Below, piece after piece: positions 1 to 5,623 of a stretch of DNA of 6,057 bases. The stretch comes from Bauldia sp. (GTDB taxonomy: Bacteria; Pseudomonadota; Alphaproteobacteria; Rhizobiales; Kaistiaceae): the NCBI GenBank assembly GCA_020442095.1, contig JAGRKY010000132.1, forward strand, positions 1 through 6,057. The letters are read 5' to 3'. The notes below the pieces were generated by a model. The model saw only the letters and a program-made list of their open reading frames with translations. It was not told where the DNA came from and ran no database searches. Each line of letters begins with the position of its first letter. The stretch's first letter is position 1. The position numbers and the translations under genes were made by a program.

Positions 1-457
1 CCTGCTCCTTGCCGGCAAGCTGGGCGGAGAGCCCGGCGCCGACCGCGACGGGAAGGCCGCCGTCAACGATGCCGAAGGCGCCGATCAGGCCCTCGTCGAT
101 GTCGGTGCGATCCACCGAGCCGCCGATGCCGCCGCAGACGCCGTCGACCCGGCCGAACAACTCGGCGAAGGCTTCCGCCATGTCCATGCCGCGCGCCAGG
201 CAGTGGCCATGGCCGCGATAGGTGTAGCTGACATAGTCGTCGGGACGGAGCGCCTTGGCGACGCCGGAGGAAACGGCCTCATGGCCGTTGCAGAGATGGG
301 TCGTGCCGTGGACGAGGCCCTCGAGGTAGCTGCGCTGGACCTGCTCCTCGAATTCGCGGATCTGGACCATCGAGCGGAACAGCGCGATGCGGTCCTCGTC
401 GGTCAGCGGGTTGGGTACCTGGTTGCTCTGTCTCGACGCTTTCTTCCTCGGGGCCAT
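1..457 (-). CDS. 2-oxo acid (pyruvate/acetoin-type) dehydrogenase E1 alpha subunit, N-terminal part
   Basis: The first 152 residues of a thiamine-diphosphate-dependent E1 alpha subunit; the usual length is about 320-330, so over half lies beyond the left edge. Visible family blocks are REFEEQV (34-40), HGTTHLCNGHEA (50-61, the HLCxGxEA block), YRGHGHCLARG (80-90, with the R-x-H that faces the cofactor) and GIVDGGLPVAVGAGL (129-143). It most resembles acetoin/pyruvate dehydrogenase E1 alpha, which with E1 beta, E2 and E3 oxidatively decarboxylates a 2-oxo acid to an acyl-CoA; the partner genes would be expected further left. The ATG at 457 is preceded by GTGGAG 10 bases upstream, and no other ATG or GTG lies between it and the upstream gene's stop 50 bp away, so the two probably form one operon. 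Oddity: the usual GKGGSMH segment reads GGIGGSVD (109-116). Family assignment is firm; substrate is unknown. Confidence 0.88.
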   Translation of the reverse strand, partial: MAPRKKASRQSNQVPNPLTDEDRIALFRSMVQIREFEEQVQRSYLEGLVHGTTHLCNGHEAVSSGVAKALRPDDYVSYTYRGHGHCLARGMDMAEAFAELFGRVDGVCGGIGGSVDRTDIDEGLIGAFGIVDGGLPVAVGAGLSAQLAGKEQ

Positions 458-507
458 TCCCTGCGCGCTCCACCCTGTCTTTCTTGGTTCCGCGGCCGAC
501 CGGCGAT

Positions 508-1626
508 CTAGACGCGGTGTTTCTCGATCGTCGCCTTGTCCATCTCGATGCCGAAGCCCGGTCCCTGCGGCACGGCGTAATAGCCGTTGTCGAAGGTCGA
601 GCGGTTGGCGACGAGATCATAGAACATCGGATCGCGGTCCCGGTGAAACGTTTCTAGATACGTCCCGTTGGGAATTGAAGCGAGGAGCTGCGCCGAAATC
701 TGCGGCTCCTCGTGGTGTCCCATCTGCAGGGTGAAGGCCTGGGCGAGCGCCGCGACGCGCCGCCATTCGGTCGGGCCGCCGCCCCAGCTTGCGTCGAAGT
801 TGCAGACGTCGATGGCGTCGCTCATCATCAGGTCGCGGCAGCCGGCGCGGCTGATCTCGCTCTGGCCGGCGCAGACCGGGATGCCGCCCTGCGCCCGGGT
901 GGCGGCCATGTCGAGCCGGTCGTTCTGCCAGTGCACCGGCTCCTCGAACCAGCGGATGTTGAGCTCTTCCGCATGGTGGCAGAACTCGATCGCCTGGGCG
1001 CGGCTGAAGCCCTGGTTGGCGTCGACGATCATGACGAAATCGTCGCCGACCGCCGACCGCCCGGCACGCACCCGCTCGGCGTCGTCCTTCGGGGAGAGGC
1101 CGCCGACCTTGAACTTGCAGCCGATATAGCCGTCCTTGCGGATCTGCTCCATTTCGCGGCCGAAGTCGGCGAGCGTCTTGCCTTCCTCGTAATAGCCGGC
1201 GATGCAGATCACCGGCAGCTTGTCGGTATAGCCGCCCCACATCTTGTAGAGCGGGACGTCCAGCGCCTTGCCGACCGCGTCCCACAGGGCGCTGTCGACG
1301 GCGGCCTGGGCGCACATGGCGAGCTTGCGGTCGCGCAGGATGTTGGTCGAGGGCTTGCGCATCTTCTCCCAGCAGCCCTCGATGTTGAAGGCGTCCATGC
1401 CGATCAGCAGCGGCTGGATCTCGTCGAGGATGATCTTGACCACCTCGCCCTGGGTCTCGAACTCGTCGCCGTTGTATATCTCGCCGACGATCCCCTCCGA
1501 CGTATAGACACGCGTTATGATCGTGCAGCGGTGGGTCATGAAATAGTTGCTGCCACGGAAGGTGCGCGGCAGGGGCATGGACAGGGGAACGCATTCGATG
1601 CGCTCTATTTTCAGTTGCGGAGCCAC
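508..1626 (-). CDS. Enolase-superfamily enzyme, mandelate racemase subgroup (probable acid-sugar dehydratase or racemase)
   Basis: A 372-residue protein, full length for the mandelate racemase (MR)/muconate lactonizing enzyme family, with an N-terminal capping domain (about 1-125) and a barrel domain. Catalytic residues fall at MR spacing: K171-F-K173 (MR K164/K166), metal ligands D202 in VDANQG and E228 in WFEEP (MR D195, E221), the D278/H305 dyad (MR D270/H297), and E325 (MR E317). These enzymes abstract a proton alpha to a carboxylate using Mg2+; most uncharacterised members with this pattern are acid-sugar dehydratases making 2-keto-3-deoxy acids. Oddity: the position of the third metal ligand (MR E247) is Gln255 in AGQSE, with Glu257 two residues later. 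Start: GTG at 1626, with GAGGG 9 bases upstream. The frame is open to 1755, but that extension lacks homology and runs through the promoter. It heads an operon with the E1 alpha gene. Substrate not assigned. Confidence 0.9.
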   Translation of the reverse strand: MAPQLKIERIECVPLSMPLPRTFRGSNYFMTHRCTIITRVYTSEGIVGEIYNGDEFETQGEVVKIILDEIQPLLIGMDAFNIEGCWEKMRKPSTNILRDRKLAMCAQAAVDSALWDAVGKALDVPLYKMWGGYTDKLPVICIAGYYEEGKTLADFGREMEQIRKDGYIGCKFKVGGLSPKDDAERVRAGRSAVGDDFVMIVDANQGFSRAQAIEFCHHAEELNIRWFEEPVHWQNDRLDMAATRAQGGIPVCAGQSEISRAGCRDLMMSDAIDVCNFDASWGGGPTEWRRVAALAQAFTLQMGHHEEPQISAQLLASIPNGTYLETFHRDRDPMFYDLVANRSTFDNGYYAVPQGPGFGIEMDKATIEKHRV

Positions 1627-1635
1627 TTGGAAATG

Positions 1636-1640
1636 CCCTC
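1636..1640 (-). promoter_or_regulatory. Ribosome binding site that fixes the GTG start at 1626
   Basis: On the minus strand GAGGG lies 9 bases before the GTG at 1626. This supports starting the enolase-superfamily gene at the GTG rather than at the upstream in-frame ATG at 1755, which would place about 43 non-homologous residues across the promoter. Confidence 0.7.
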
Positions 1641-1653
1641 GGATGCTCTCGTT

Positions 1654-1669
1654 TTCGAAACGTTTCCAA
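1654..1669. promoter_or_regulatory. LacI-family operator-like palindrome
   Basis: The 16-bp sequence TTCGAAACGTTTCCAA is symmetric about a central CG in 7 of 8 base pairs, with a perfect 10-bp core GAAACGTTTC. This is the layout of operators bound by LacI/GalR-family dimers, whose hinge helices insert at a central CG step. It begins at the edge of the predicted -10 box of the minus-strand operon and covers its predicted start point (about 1662), so binding would block transcription. The adjacent LacI-family gene (start 1817) is the obvious candidate binder; that link is inferred. Confidence 0.72.
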
Positions 1670-1698
1670 CAATAATCCCGCGGCTGACAGGCGGTCAA
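1669..1698 (-). promoter_or_regulatory. Predicted sigma70-type promoter for the enolase-superfamily / E1 alpha operon
   Basis: Reading the minus strand, TTGACC (1698-1693, five of six matches to TTGACA) is followed after 18 bases by TATTGT (1674-1669, four of six matches to TATAAT). Transcription would start near 1662, giving a leader of about 36 bases before the GTG at 1626. It is the best promoter match I found in the gap and lies directly against the LacI-type palindrome. Confidence 0.55.
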
Positions 1699-1709
1699 GT
1701 GGACTCGGC

Positions 1710-1733
1710 GGGGTATACGCAAGCCGGTACCCC
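1710..1733. repeat. Short inverted repeat in the divergent control region
   Basis: GGGGTA (1710-1715) and TACCCC (1728-1733) form a 6-bp inverted repeat with a 12-base spacer, lying between the two opposing promoters. It could be a site for a second regulator or chance in GC-rich DNA. It has no T tract and no terminator character. Confidence 0.3.
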
Positions 1734-1756
1734 TCGCACCTTGGGGCAAAAGCATT

Positions 1757-1762
1757 TATGAT
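1757..1762 (+). promoter_or_regulatory. Predicted -10 box of the LacI-family repressor gene
   Basis: TATGAT matches the sigma70 -10 consensus at five of six positions within a locally AT-rich patch. No good -35 element sits 16-18 bases upstream (around TCGCAC at 1734-1739), so the promoter would be weak, which suits a repressor gene. Predicted start is near 1769, about 48 bases before the ATG at 1817. Confidence 0.4.
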
Positions 1763-1780
1763 GTTTCTTCACGTGGAAAC
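1763..1780. promoter_or_regulatory. Second GTTTC/GAAAC dyad, possible autoregulatory site
   Basis: The 18-bp sequence GTTTCTTCACGTGGAAAC has inverted arms GTTTC and GAAAC and contains the palindrome CACGTG (1770-1775). It covers the predicted start point of the repressor gene. The arms face the opposite way to those of the palindrome at 1654-1669, so if the same protein binds here the contact is not identical; symmetry around the CG at 1772/1773 is only partial. Offered as a candidate site. Confidence 0.35.
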
Positions 1781-1816
1781 CTGCATTTGCGGCGGACGAC
1801 GAGGCGGCGGAACACG

Positions 1817-2842
1817 ATGAAGAAAGCCAGCGGGAGATCGACCACCATTCGCGATGTCGCGCGCGCGGCGAATGTATCTGTCGGAACCGTTTCACGCAGT
1901 CTCAATGCGCCCGACTCGGTGCGGCCGGCAACCCTGAGCAAGGTCCGCGCGGCGATCGAGGCGCTGGGCTTCCAGCCGGACAGCCGCGCGCAGATCATGC
2001 GCCGCCGGCACACCATGACCGTCGGCTTCGTCGTCGACGATATCGGCAATCCCCTCCACGCCACCACCTTCAAGGCGGTCAGCGCGGTGATGCGTGAGCG
2101 CGGCTTCTCGCCCTACCTGGTCAACACCAGCGGCGGCGCCGACAACGAGGCGGCGGCGATCGACATGCTGCAGCATGGCCGCGCCGACGGCGTCATCATG
2201 ACGATCAACAGCGAGCAGGACCCCGGCACGCTGAAGCGGCTGGCGGAGCTCCGCATCCCCTCCGTCCTGCTCGACCGCGACATCCCGCTCGATATCGACG
2301 CGGTGCTGACCGACCACGCGATCGGCATGCAGCAGGCGACCGACTACCTGATCGGCCTCGGCCACCGACGCATCGCCCTGATCACCGGCGGCAAGGACAT
2401 CCGGCCCGGCCGCGAGCGGGTGCGCGGCTTCGTCGAGGCTTTCGAGAAGCGCGGGCTCGCGGTCCCGACCGACCTGATCCGCGCCCAGAGCCTCTCCGCC
2501 GATTACGGCTTCCGCGAGGCCTCGACCCTTCTCCAGCGCGAGAAGCCGACGGCGATCATCGCCGCCGGCAACCGGATCCTGGTCGGCGTGCTCCGCGTCA
2601 TCCAGCAGAACCGGGTCTCGATCCCCGGCGACGTGTCGCTGATCGCCTGCGACCAGACCGACCTCGCGCTGCTCTATCCGGGACCGATCACCCTGATCGA
2701 CCGCAACATCGAGGAGATCGGCCGCACCGCGGCGCATCTCCTGCTCGAGCGGCTGGCGGCGACCGACGAGCGCCCGGCGCAGCGCATCTCGCTGCCGACC
2801 CGCCTGATCCTCGGCGGATCATGCGCGCCGGTCACCGCGTGA
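1817..2842 (+). CDS. LacI/GalR-family transcriptional regulator
   Basis: A 341-residue protein of standard length for the family. The N-terminal helix-turn-helix is at about residues 9-30 (TTIRDVARAANVSVGTVSR), with recognition-helix residues V22, G23 and R27 at the positions of LacI Tyr17, Gln18 and Arg22. The hinge follows (54-66) and then a periplasmic-binding-protein-like ligand domain from about 67, with landmarks DRD (153-155) and ITLIDRN near the C terminus. Members usually repress catabolic genes and release DNA when a sugar or related effector binds. Start: ATG at 1817, with GAGGCGG 9 bases upstream; the TTG at 1787 is less likely because it adds an Arg-rich tail absent from the family. 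It is transcribed away from the enolase-superfamily operon, whose promoter carries a LacI-type palindrome. Oddity: the conserved hinge leucine appears to be Met61. The effector is unknown. Confidence 0.93.
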   Translation: MKKASGRSTTIRDVARAANVSVGTVSRSLNAPDSVRPATLSKVRAAIEALGFQPDSRAQIMRRRHTMTVGFVVDDIGNPLHATTFKAVSAVMRERGFSPYLVNTSGGADNEAAAIDMLQHGRADGVIMTINSEQDPGTLKRLAELRIPSVLLDRDIPLDIDAVLTDHAIGMQQATDYLIGLGHRRIALITGGKDIRPGRERVRGFVEAFEKRGLAVPTDLIRAQSLSADYGFREASTLLQREKPTAIIAAGNRILVGVLRVIQQNRVSIPGDVSLIACDQTDLALLYPGPITLIDRNIEEIGRTAAHLLLERLAATDERPAQRISLPTRLILGGSCAPVTA

Positions 2843-2848
2843 CGCGGT
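2834..2848. terminator. Small hairpin at the convergent gene ends
   Basis: ACCGCG and CGCGGT form a 6-bp stem whose 3-base loop is exactly the TGA stop codon of the repressor gene, between two convergent genes only 5 bp apart. There is no T tract on either strand, so intrinsic termination is doubtful. It may hinder converging polymerases or be chance. Confidence 0.2.
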
Positions 2849-3669
2849 CAGGCGAGCGTCGCGGCAGCGCGCATCGTCACCTTGCCCGAGGCGGCGGCTT
2901 CCAGGTCGAGGCCGGTTGCGGTCCTGCGCGCGGCGAGCCTGAGCGGCTCGCCGACATAGGCCGGGCTCACCGCCCGGAAGGCGAAGGTCGCGAGCCGGTT
3001 CGGCCCGAATTCCCGCGCGCAGAGGTCGATCAGCAGGCTCGCGGTCAGCGGTCCGTGGACGACGAGATCGGGATAGCCCTCGACCTCCCGGGTATAGGGC
3101 GTGTCGTAGTGGATGCGGTGGGCGTTGAAGGTCAGCGCCGAATAGCGGAAGAGCAGCACCGGATCGGGTGTCACCGTCCGTTCGAAGTCGGCGGCCGGCG
3201 CGGCGTCGGGTCCCGGAGCGGCGTTGCGGCCGGCTTCGCGGAAGACGACGGTCTGCTTCTCGCTGACCCGTGCTTCGCCGCTCGCGGTTACGCTATGCAC
3301 CATGTCGACGAAGACCAGTTCGCCGGTCGAACCGGATTTCGGGGTGATCGCGGAGACGACCGATTCCAGCTTCAGCGGCTCGCCGATCATCACCGGCGCA
3401 GCGAAGGTCACGTCGCTCCCCACCCACATCCGGCGCGGCAGCGCGATCGGCGGCAGGAAGTCACCGCGGCGGGGATGGCCGTCGGCATCGATCTCGCGCA
3501 TCGGCGCGAAGAGCTTGGCGAGCAGCCAGTGGATCGCCTGGGGCGCGGCGCCCGACGCCTGCTCAACGGTTCCGGCATCGAGGGTGGCATTCAGCCCTGC
3601 GACCATTGCCGGCGTCACCGTGTCCTCTATGGTGCGCGTTCGCCCGATCCAGTCCGACCAGTCCGTCAT
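2848..3669 (-). CDS. MaoC/HTD2-family acyl-CoA hydratase (mesaconyl-C4-CoA or itaconyl-CoA hydratase-like)
   Basis: A 273-residue protein of the HTD2-like branch of MaoC double-hotdog hydratases. The N terminus MTDWSDWIGR is typical. The first hotdog (about 10-145) lacks a catalytic motif. The second carries FRYSALTFNAHRIHYD (174-189), the family form of the hydratase-2 motif, with N182, H187 and D189; Asn stands where classical R-hydratases have Asp, as is usual in this branch. VVHGPL (203-208) is another family block. Characterised relatives hydrate mesaconyl-C4-CoA or itaconyl-CoA to citramalyl-CoA, which a CitE-like lyase then splits to pyruvate and acetyl-CoA. Such a lyase starts 53 bp away on the opposite strand, supporting this role, but no CoA transferase or ligase is visible. 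Start: ATG at 3669; an AGGAAGG lies 13 bases upstream, somewhat far. Exact substrate unproven. Confidence 0.85.
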   Translation of the reverse strand: MTDWSDWIGRTRTIEDTVTPAMVAGLNATLDAGTVEQASGAAPQAIHWLLAKLFAPMREIDADGHPRRGDFLPPIALPRRMWVGSDVTFAAPVMIGEPLKLESVVSAITPKSGSTGELVFVDMVHSVTASGEARVSEKQTVVFREAGRNAAPGPDAAPAADFERTVTPDPVLLFRYSALTFNAHRIHYDTPYTREVEGYPDLVVHGPLTASLLIDLCAREFGPNRLATFAFRAVSPAYVGEPLRLAARRTATGLDLEAAASGKVTMRAAATLA

Positions 3670-3722
3670 CGTCGTCCCGTTGCCTTCCTGTCGTCCGGCA
3701 GAGCTTTCAAGGTTGCCCTGAC
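3670..3722. other. 53-bp divergent spacer between the hydratase and lyase genes
   Basis: This short gap must hold the 5' signals of both genes unless they are transcribed from elsewhere. I see AGGAAGG on the minus strand as a possible hydratase ribosome site, and CAAGG (3708-3712) 10 bases before the lyase GTG. A TTGAAA on the minus strand (3710-3705) resembles a -35 box but has no -10 partner at normal spacing. No copy of the GAAACGTTTC operator is present, so control by the LacI-type protein is not evident here. Confidence 0.5.
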
Positions 3723-4595
3723 GTGAGCCCGAATACCGCTTCTTTCGACGCTTCGCGAATCCGGTCGCTGCTCTTCGTGCCCCTGTTGGCGGAACGGCTG
3801 ATCGCCGGCGCGCCGAAGCGCGGCGCCGACGCGATCATCCTCGACCTCGAGGACGCGGTCGCGCCCGACGCGAAAGAGGCGGCACGGGCCGCGCTTGCCG
3901 AAACCGTCGACCGCCTCGTCGCCGCCGGCCAGCGCGTCCTCGTCCGGATCAACAACGAGCCGGAGCTGATCGCCGACGACATCGCCGCCGCCAATGGCGC
4001 CGGCCTCCACGGCATCGTCCTCCCCAAGGCCGAGGTGGCCGATACGGTCGCCGCGATCGTCGCGCGGATAGCCGCCCCCGCCGTCGTGCCGATCGTCGAA
4101 AGCCCGCTCGGCGTCATCAATGCGCTCGCCATCGCCAGGGCGGACGCGCGGATCGCGGCGCTCGCCTTCGGCACCGAGGACTTCGCGCTTGCCATGGGCG
4201 TCGCTCCCGAGGAACAGGCGCTGGCGATGCCGGCGCAGCAGGTGGCGATCGCCGCCCGCGCCGCCGGCAAGCCCGCCTTCGGCCTTCCCGGATCGCTCGC
4301 CATCATTGACGACATCGAACGGTTCACGACAATCGCCCGCGCCGGCAGGGCAATCGGGATGACCGGCGCGCTGACCATCCATCCCCGCCAGGTCGCCATC
4401 GCCAATGCCGTCTTCGCGCCGGGCGCGACCGAGATCGCCGAGGCGGAGAAGATCCGGTCGATCTACGAGGAGGCGATGGCCAAGGGCCAGGGCGCGGTTT
4501 CCCTCGACGGCCGGATGATCGACCTGCCGATCTACCGGCGGGCCCTCGCGACGCTCGCCCGGGCGCCGGCCGGCGATACCGATCATCCCGGCTAG
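3723..4595 (+). CDS. CitE-like (HpcH/HpaI family) beta-hydroxyacyl-CoA lyase
   Basis: A 290-residue TIM-barrel protein related to citrate lyase beta subunit, malyl-CoA lyase and citramalyl-CoA lyase. Blocks in order: RSLLFVP (14-20), LDLEDAV (40-46), VRIN (74-77, Arg75 in the CoA/oxo-acid site), LPK (100-102), PIVES with the metal ligand E126, FGTEDF with the metal ligand D153, and IHPRQV (219-224). The reaction is a reversible Mg2+-dependent Claisen cleavage of a 3-hydroxyacyl-CoA to acetyl-CoA (or propionyl-CoA) and a 2-oxo acid. There is no citrate lyase alpha or acyl-carrier gene nearby, so a stand-alone CoA-thioester lyase is more likely than a citrate lyase subunit. Start: GTG at 3723, with CAAGG 10 bases upstream; the frame is open to 3606, but that extension is non-homologous and covers the hydratase start. 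It lies head to head with the hydratase. Malyl-CoA or citramalyl-CoA are the leading substrates. Confidence 0.88.
   Translation: MSPNTASFDASRIRSLLFVPLLAERLIAGAPKRGADAIILDLEDAVAPDAKEAARAALAETVDRLVAAGQRVLVRINNEPELIADDIAAANGAGLHGIVLPKAEVADTVAAIVARIAAPAVVPIVESPLGVINALAIARADARIAALAFGTEDFALAMGVAPEEQALAMPAQQVAIAARAAGKPAFGLPGSLAIIDDIERFTTIARAGRAIGMTGALTIHPRQVAIANAVFAPGATEIAEAEKIRSIYEEAMAKGQGAVSLDGRMIDLPIYRRALATLARAPAGDTDHPG
4592..4595. other. CTAG tetramer shared by two convergent stop codons
   Basis: The palindrome CTAG supplies the TAG stop of the lyase gene on the plus strand (4593-4595) and the TAG stop of the permease gene on the minus strand (4594-4592). The two genes overlap tail to tail by four bases, leaving no room for a terminator between them. 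Confidence 0.95.
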
Positions 4596-5623
4596 CCGTC
4601 CGACGCGGAATCCTGTTCGAGCTTGACCCGGTTCAGCCGTCGGGCGCGCTGGAACTTGATCAGCTGGTCGAGCGAAACGGCGAGCACGATCACCGCGCCG
4701 GTAACGAAGGTCGACCAGGTCGCGTCGATGCCGAAGAAGATCAGCCCGCTCGATATCACCTGGATGATCAGCATGCCGACGACGGCGCCGATCACCGTCC
4801 CGAAGCCGCCGGAGAGCGGCGTGCCGCCGATGATCACCGCGGCGACGACAACCAGCACGAAGTCCGAGCCTTCGTTCGGGTCGATGGCGCCGCGGAAGCC
4901 GATATACATCGCCCCCGACAGGCCGCAGATCGCCCCCATCAGTACCAGCGTCTGGAGCTTGATCCTGGCATTGGAGATGCCGGCGAGCTCGGCCGCCTCC
5001 GGGTTGCTGCCGACCGCCTGGACGCGGTAGCCGAACTTGGTGCGATGAAGGACGAAATGCATGACGATGGCGAGCACGACGAAGACCAGCGCCGCCACCG
5101 GAACGACGCCGAAGACCTTGGTCGCGACCACGTTGAAATAGCTCGAATCCTGGTCGGGCGGCACGACGGCGCGACCGTTATTGACGACCAGCGACAGGCC
5201 CTGGAACATCGAATAGGTACCGAGGGTGACGATGATCGCCGGCAGCCTCAGGCCGACGGAAAGGATGCCGTTGAACAGCCCGAGCAGCGCGCCGAAGGCG
5301 ATGCCGCAGAAGGCGGCGATCCAGGGGTCGACACCGGCGACCATCAGCAGGCCCGAGAAGACGGCGGAGAAGTTGAAGATCCAGCCGACCGACAGGTCGA
5401 TCTCGCGGATCGCCAGCAGATAGACCATGCCGACCGCCAGCATGCCCTGGAAGGTGGTGTGGCTGAGGATGGTGAGCAGGTTGATCGGGTTGAGGAAGCG
5501 CGGCCGCGCGATGCCGATGATGACGATCATCAGCACCAGCGCGATGATGACGCCCATCTCGTCGGGCACCCGGAAGCGCCGGCGGGAGACGGATTGCTCC
5601 GGCGCGGTACCGGTGTCGGTCAT
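4592..5623 (-). CDS. Ribose-type (RbsC-like) ABC sugar transporter permease
   Basis: A 343-residue integral membrane protein of the carbohydrate uptake transporter 2 class, which forms the homodimeric channel for ribose, xylose, galactose and similar substrates. After a hydrophilic N terminus (1-20), hydrophobic segments lie at about 22-40, 47-70, 76-96, 99-123, 127-146, 171-191, 222-243, 254-290 and 303-319. Family hallmarks are REIDLSVG (73-80), the cytoplasmic coupling loop AVGSNPEAAELAGI (203-216) and VIIGGTPLSGGFGT (263-276). The tail is basic (325-335). The ATG at 5623 overlaps the upstream ATPase stop as ATGA, with GAGG 7 bases ahead, indicating translational coupling. A substrate-binding protein is not in the window and would be expected upstream to the right. 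Family is clear; the transported compound is not. Confidence 0.93.
   Translation of the reverse strand: MTDTGTAPEQSVSRRRFRVPDEMGVIIALVLMIVIIGIARPRFLNPINLLTILSHTTFQGMLAVGMVYLLAIREIDLSVGWIFNFSAVFSGLLMVAGVDPWIAAFCGIAFGALLGLFNGILSVGLRLPAIIVTLGTYSMFQGLSLVVNNGRAVVPPDQDSSYFNVVATKVFGVVPVAALVFVVLAIVMHFVLHRTKFGYRVQAVGSNPEAAELAGISNARIKLQTLVLMGAICGLSGAMYIGFRGAIDPNEGSDFVLVVVAAVIIGGTPLSGGFGTVIGAVVGMLIIQVISSGLIFFGIDATWSTFVTGAVIVLAVSLDQLIKFQRARRLNRVKLEQDSASDG

Noticed and set aside
1627..1755. Longer N terminus for the enolase-superfamily protein, from an ATG at 1755
   Set aside because: The extra 43 residues do not resemble the family and would cover the promoter and operator; the GTG at 1626 has a well-placed GAGGG.
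712..1761. Plus-strand open frame of 349 codons opposite the enolase-superfamily gene
   Set aside because: It is a high-GC shadow frame; the minus strand carries all catalytic motifs at correct spacing.
1884..1893. GAACCGTTTC inside the repressor gene, resembling the operator core
   Set aside because: It falls on codons of the conserved GTVS recognition helix, so the protein sequence explains it; symmetry is also poorer than at 1654-1669.
3606..3722. Longer N terminus for the lyase, from an upstream start at 3606
   Set aside because: The extension is Ser/Pro/Cys-rich, not family-like, and overlaps the 5' end of the hydratase gene.
2821..3726. Plus-strand open frame of 301 codons opposite the hydratase gene
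   Set aside because: The minus strand encodes a recognisable HTD2/MaoC protein with its full motif; the plus frame is Arg/Gly-rich without any family blocks and overlaps the neighbouring genes.
3666..4586. Minus-strand open frame of 306 codons opposite the lyase gene
   Set aside because: Its composition (Gly, Asp and Arg runs) is that of a shadow; the plus strand encodes the CitE-like motifs.
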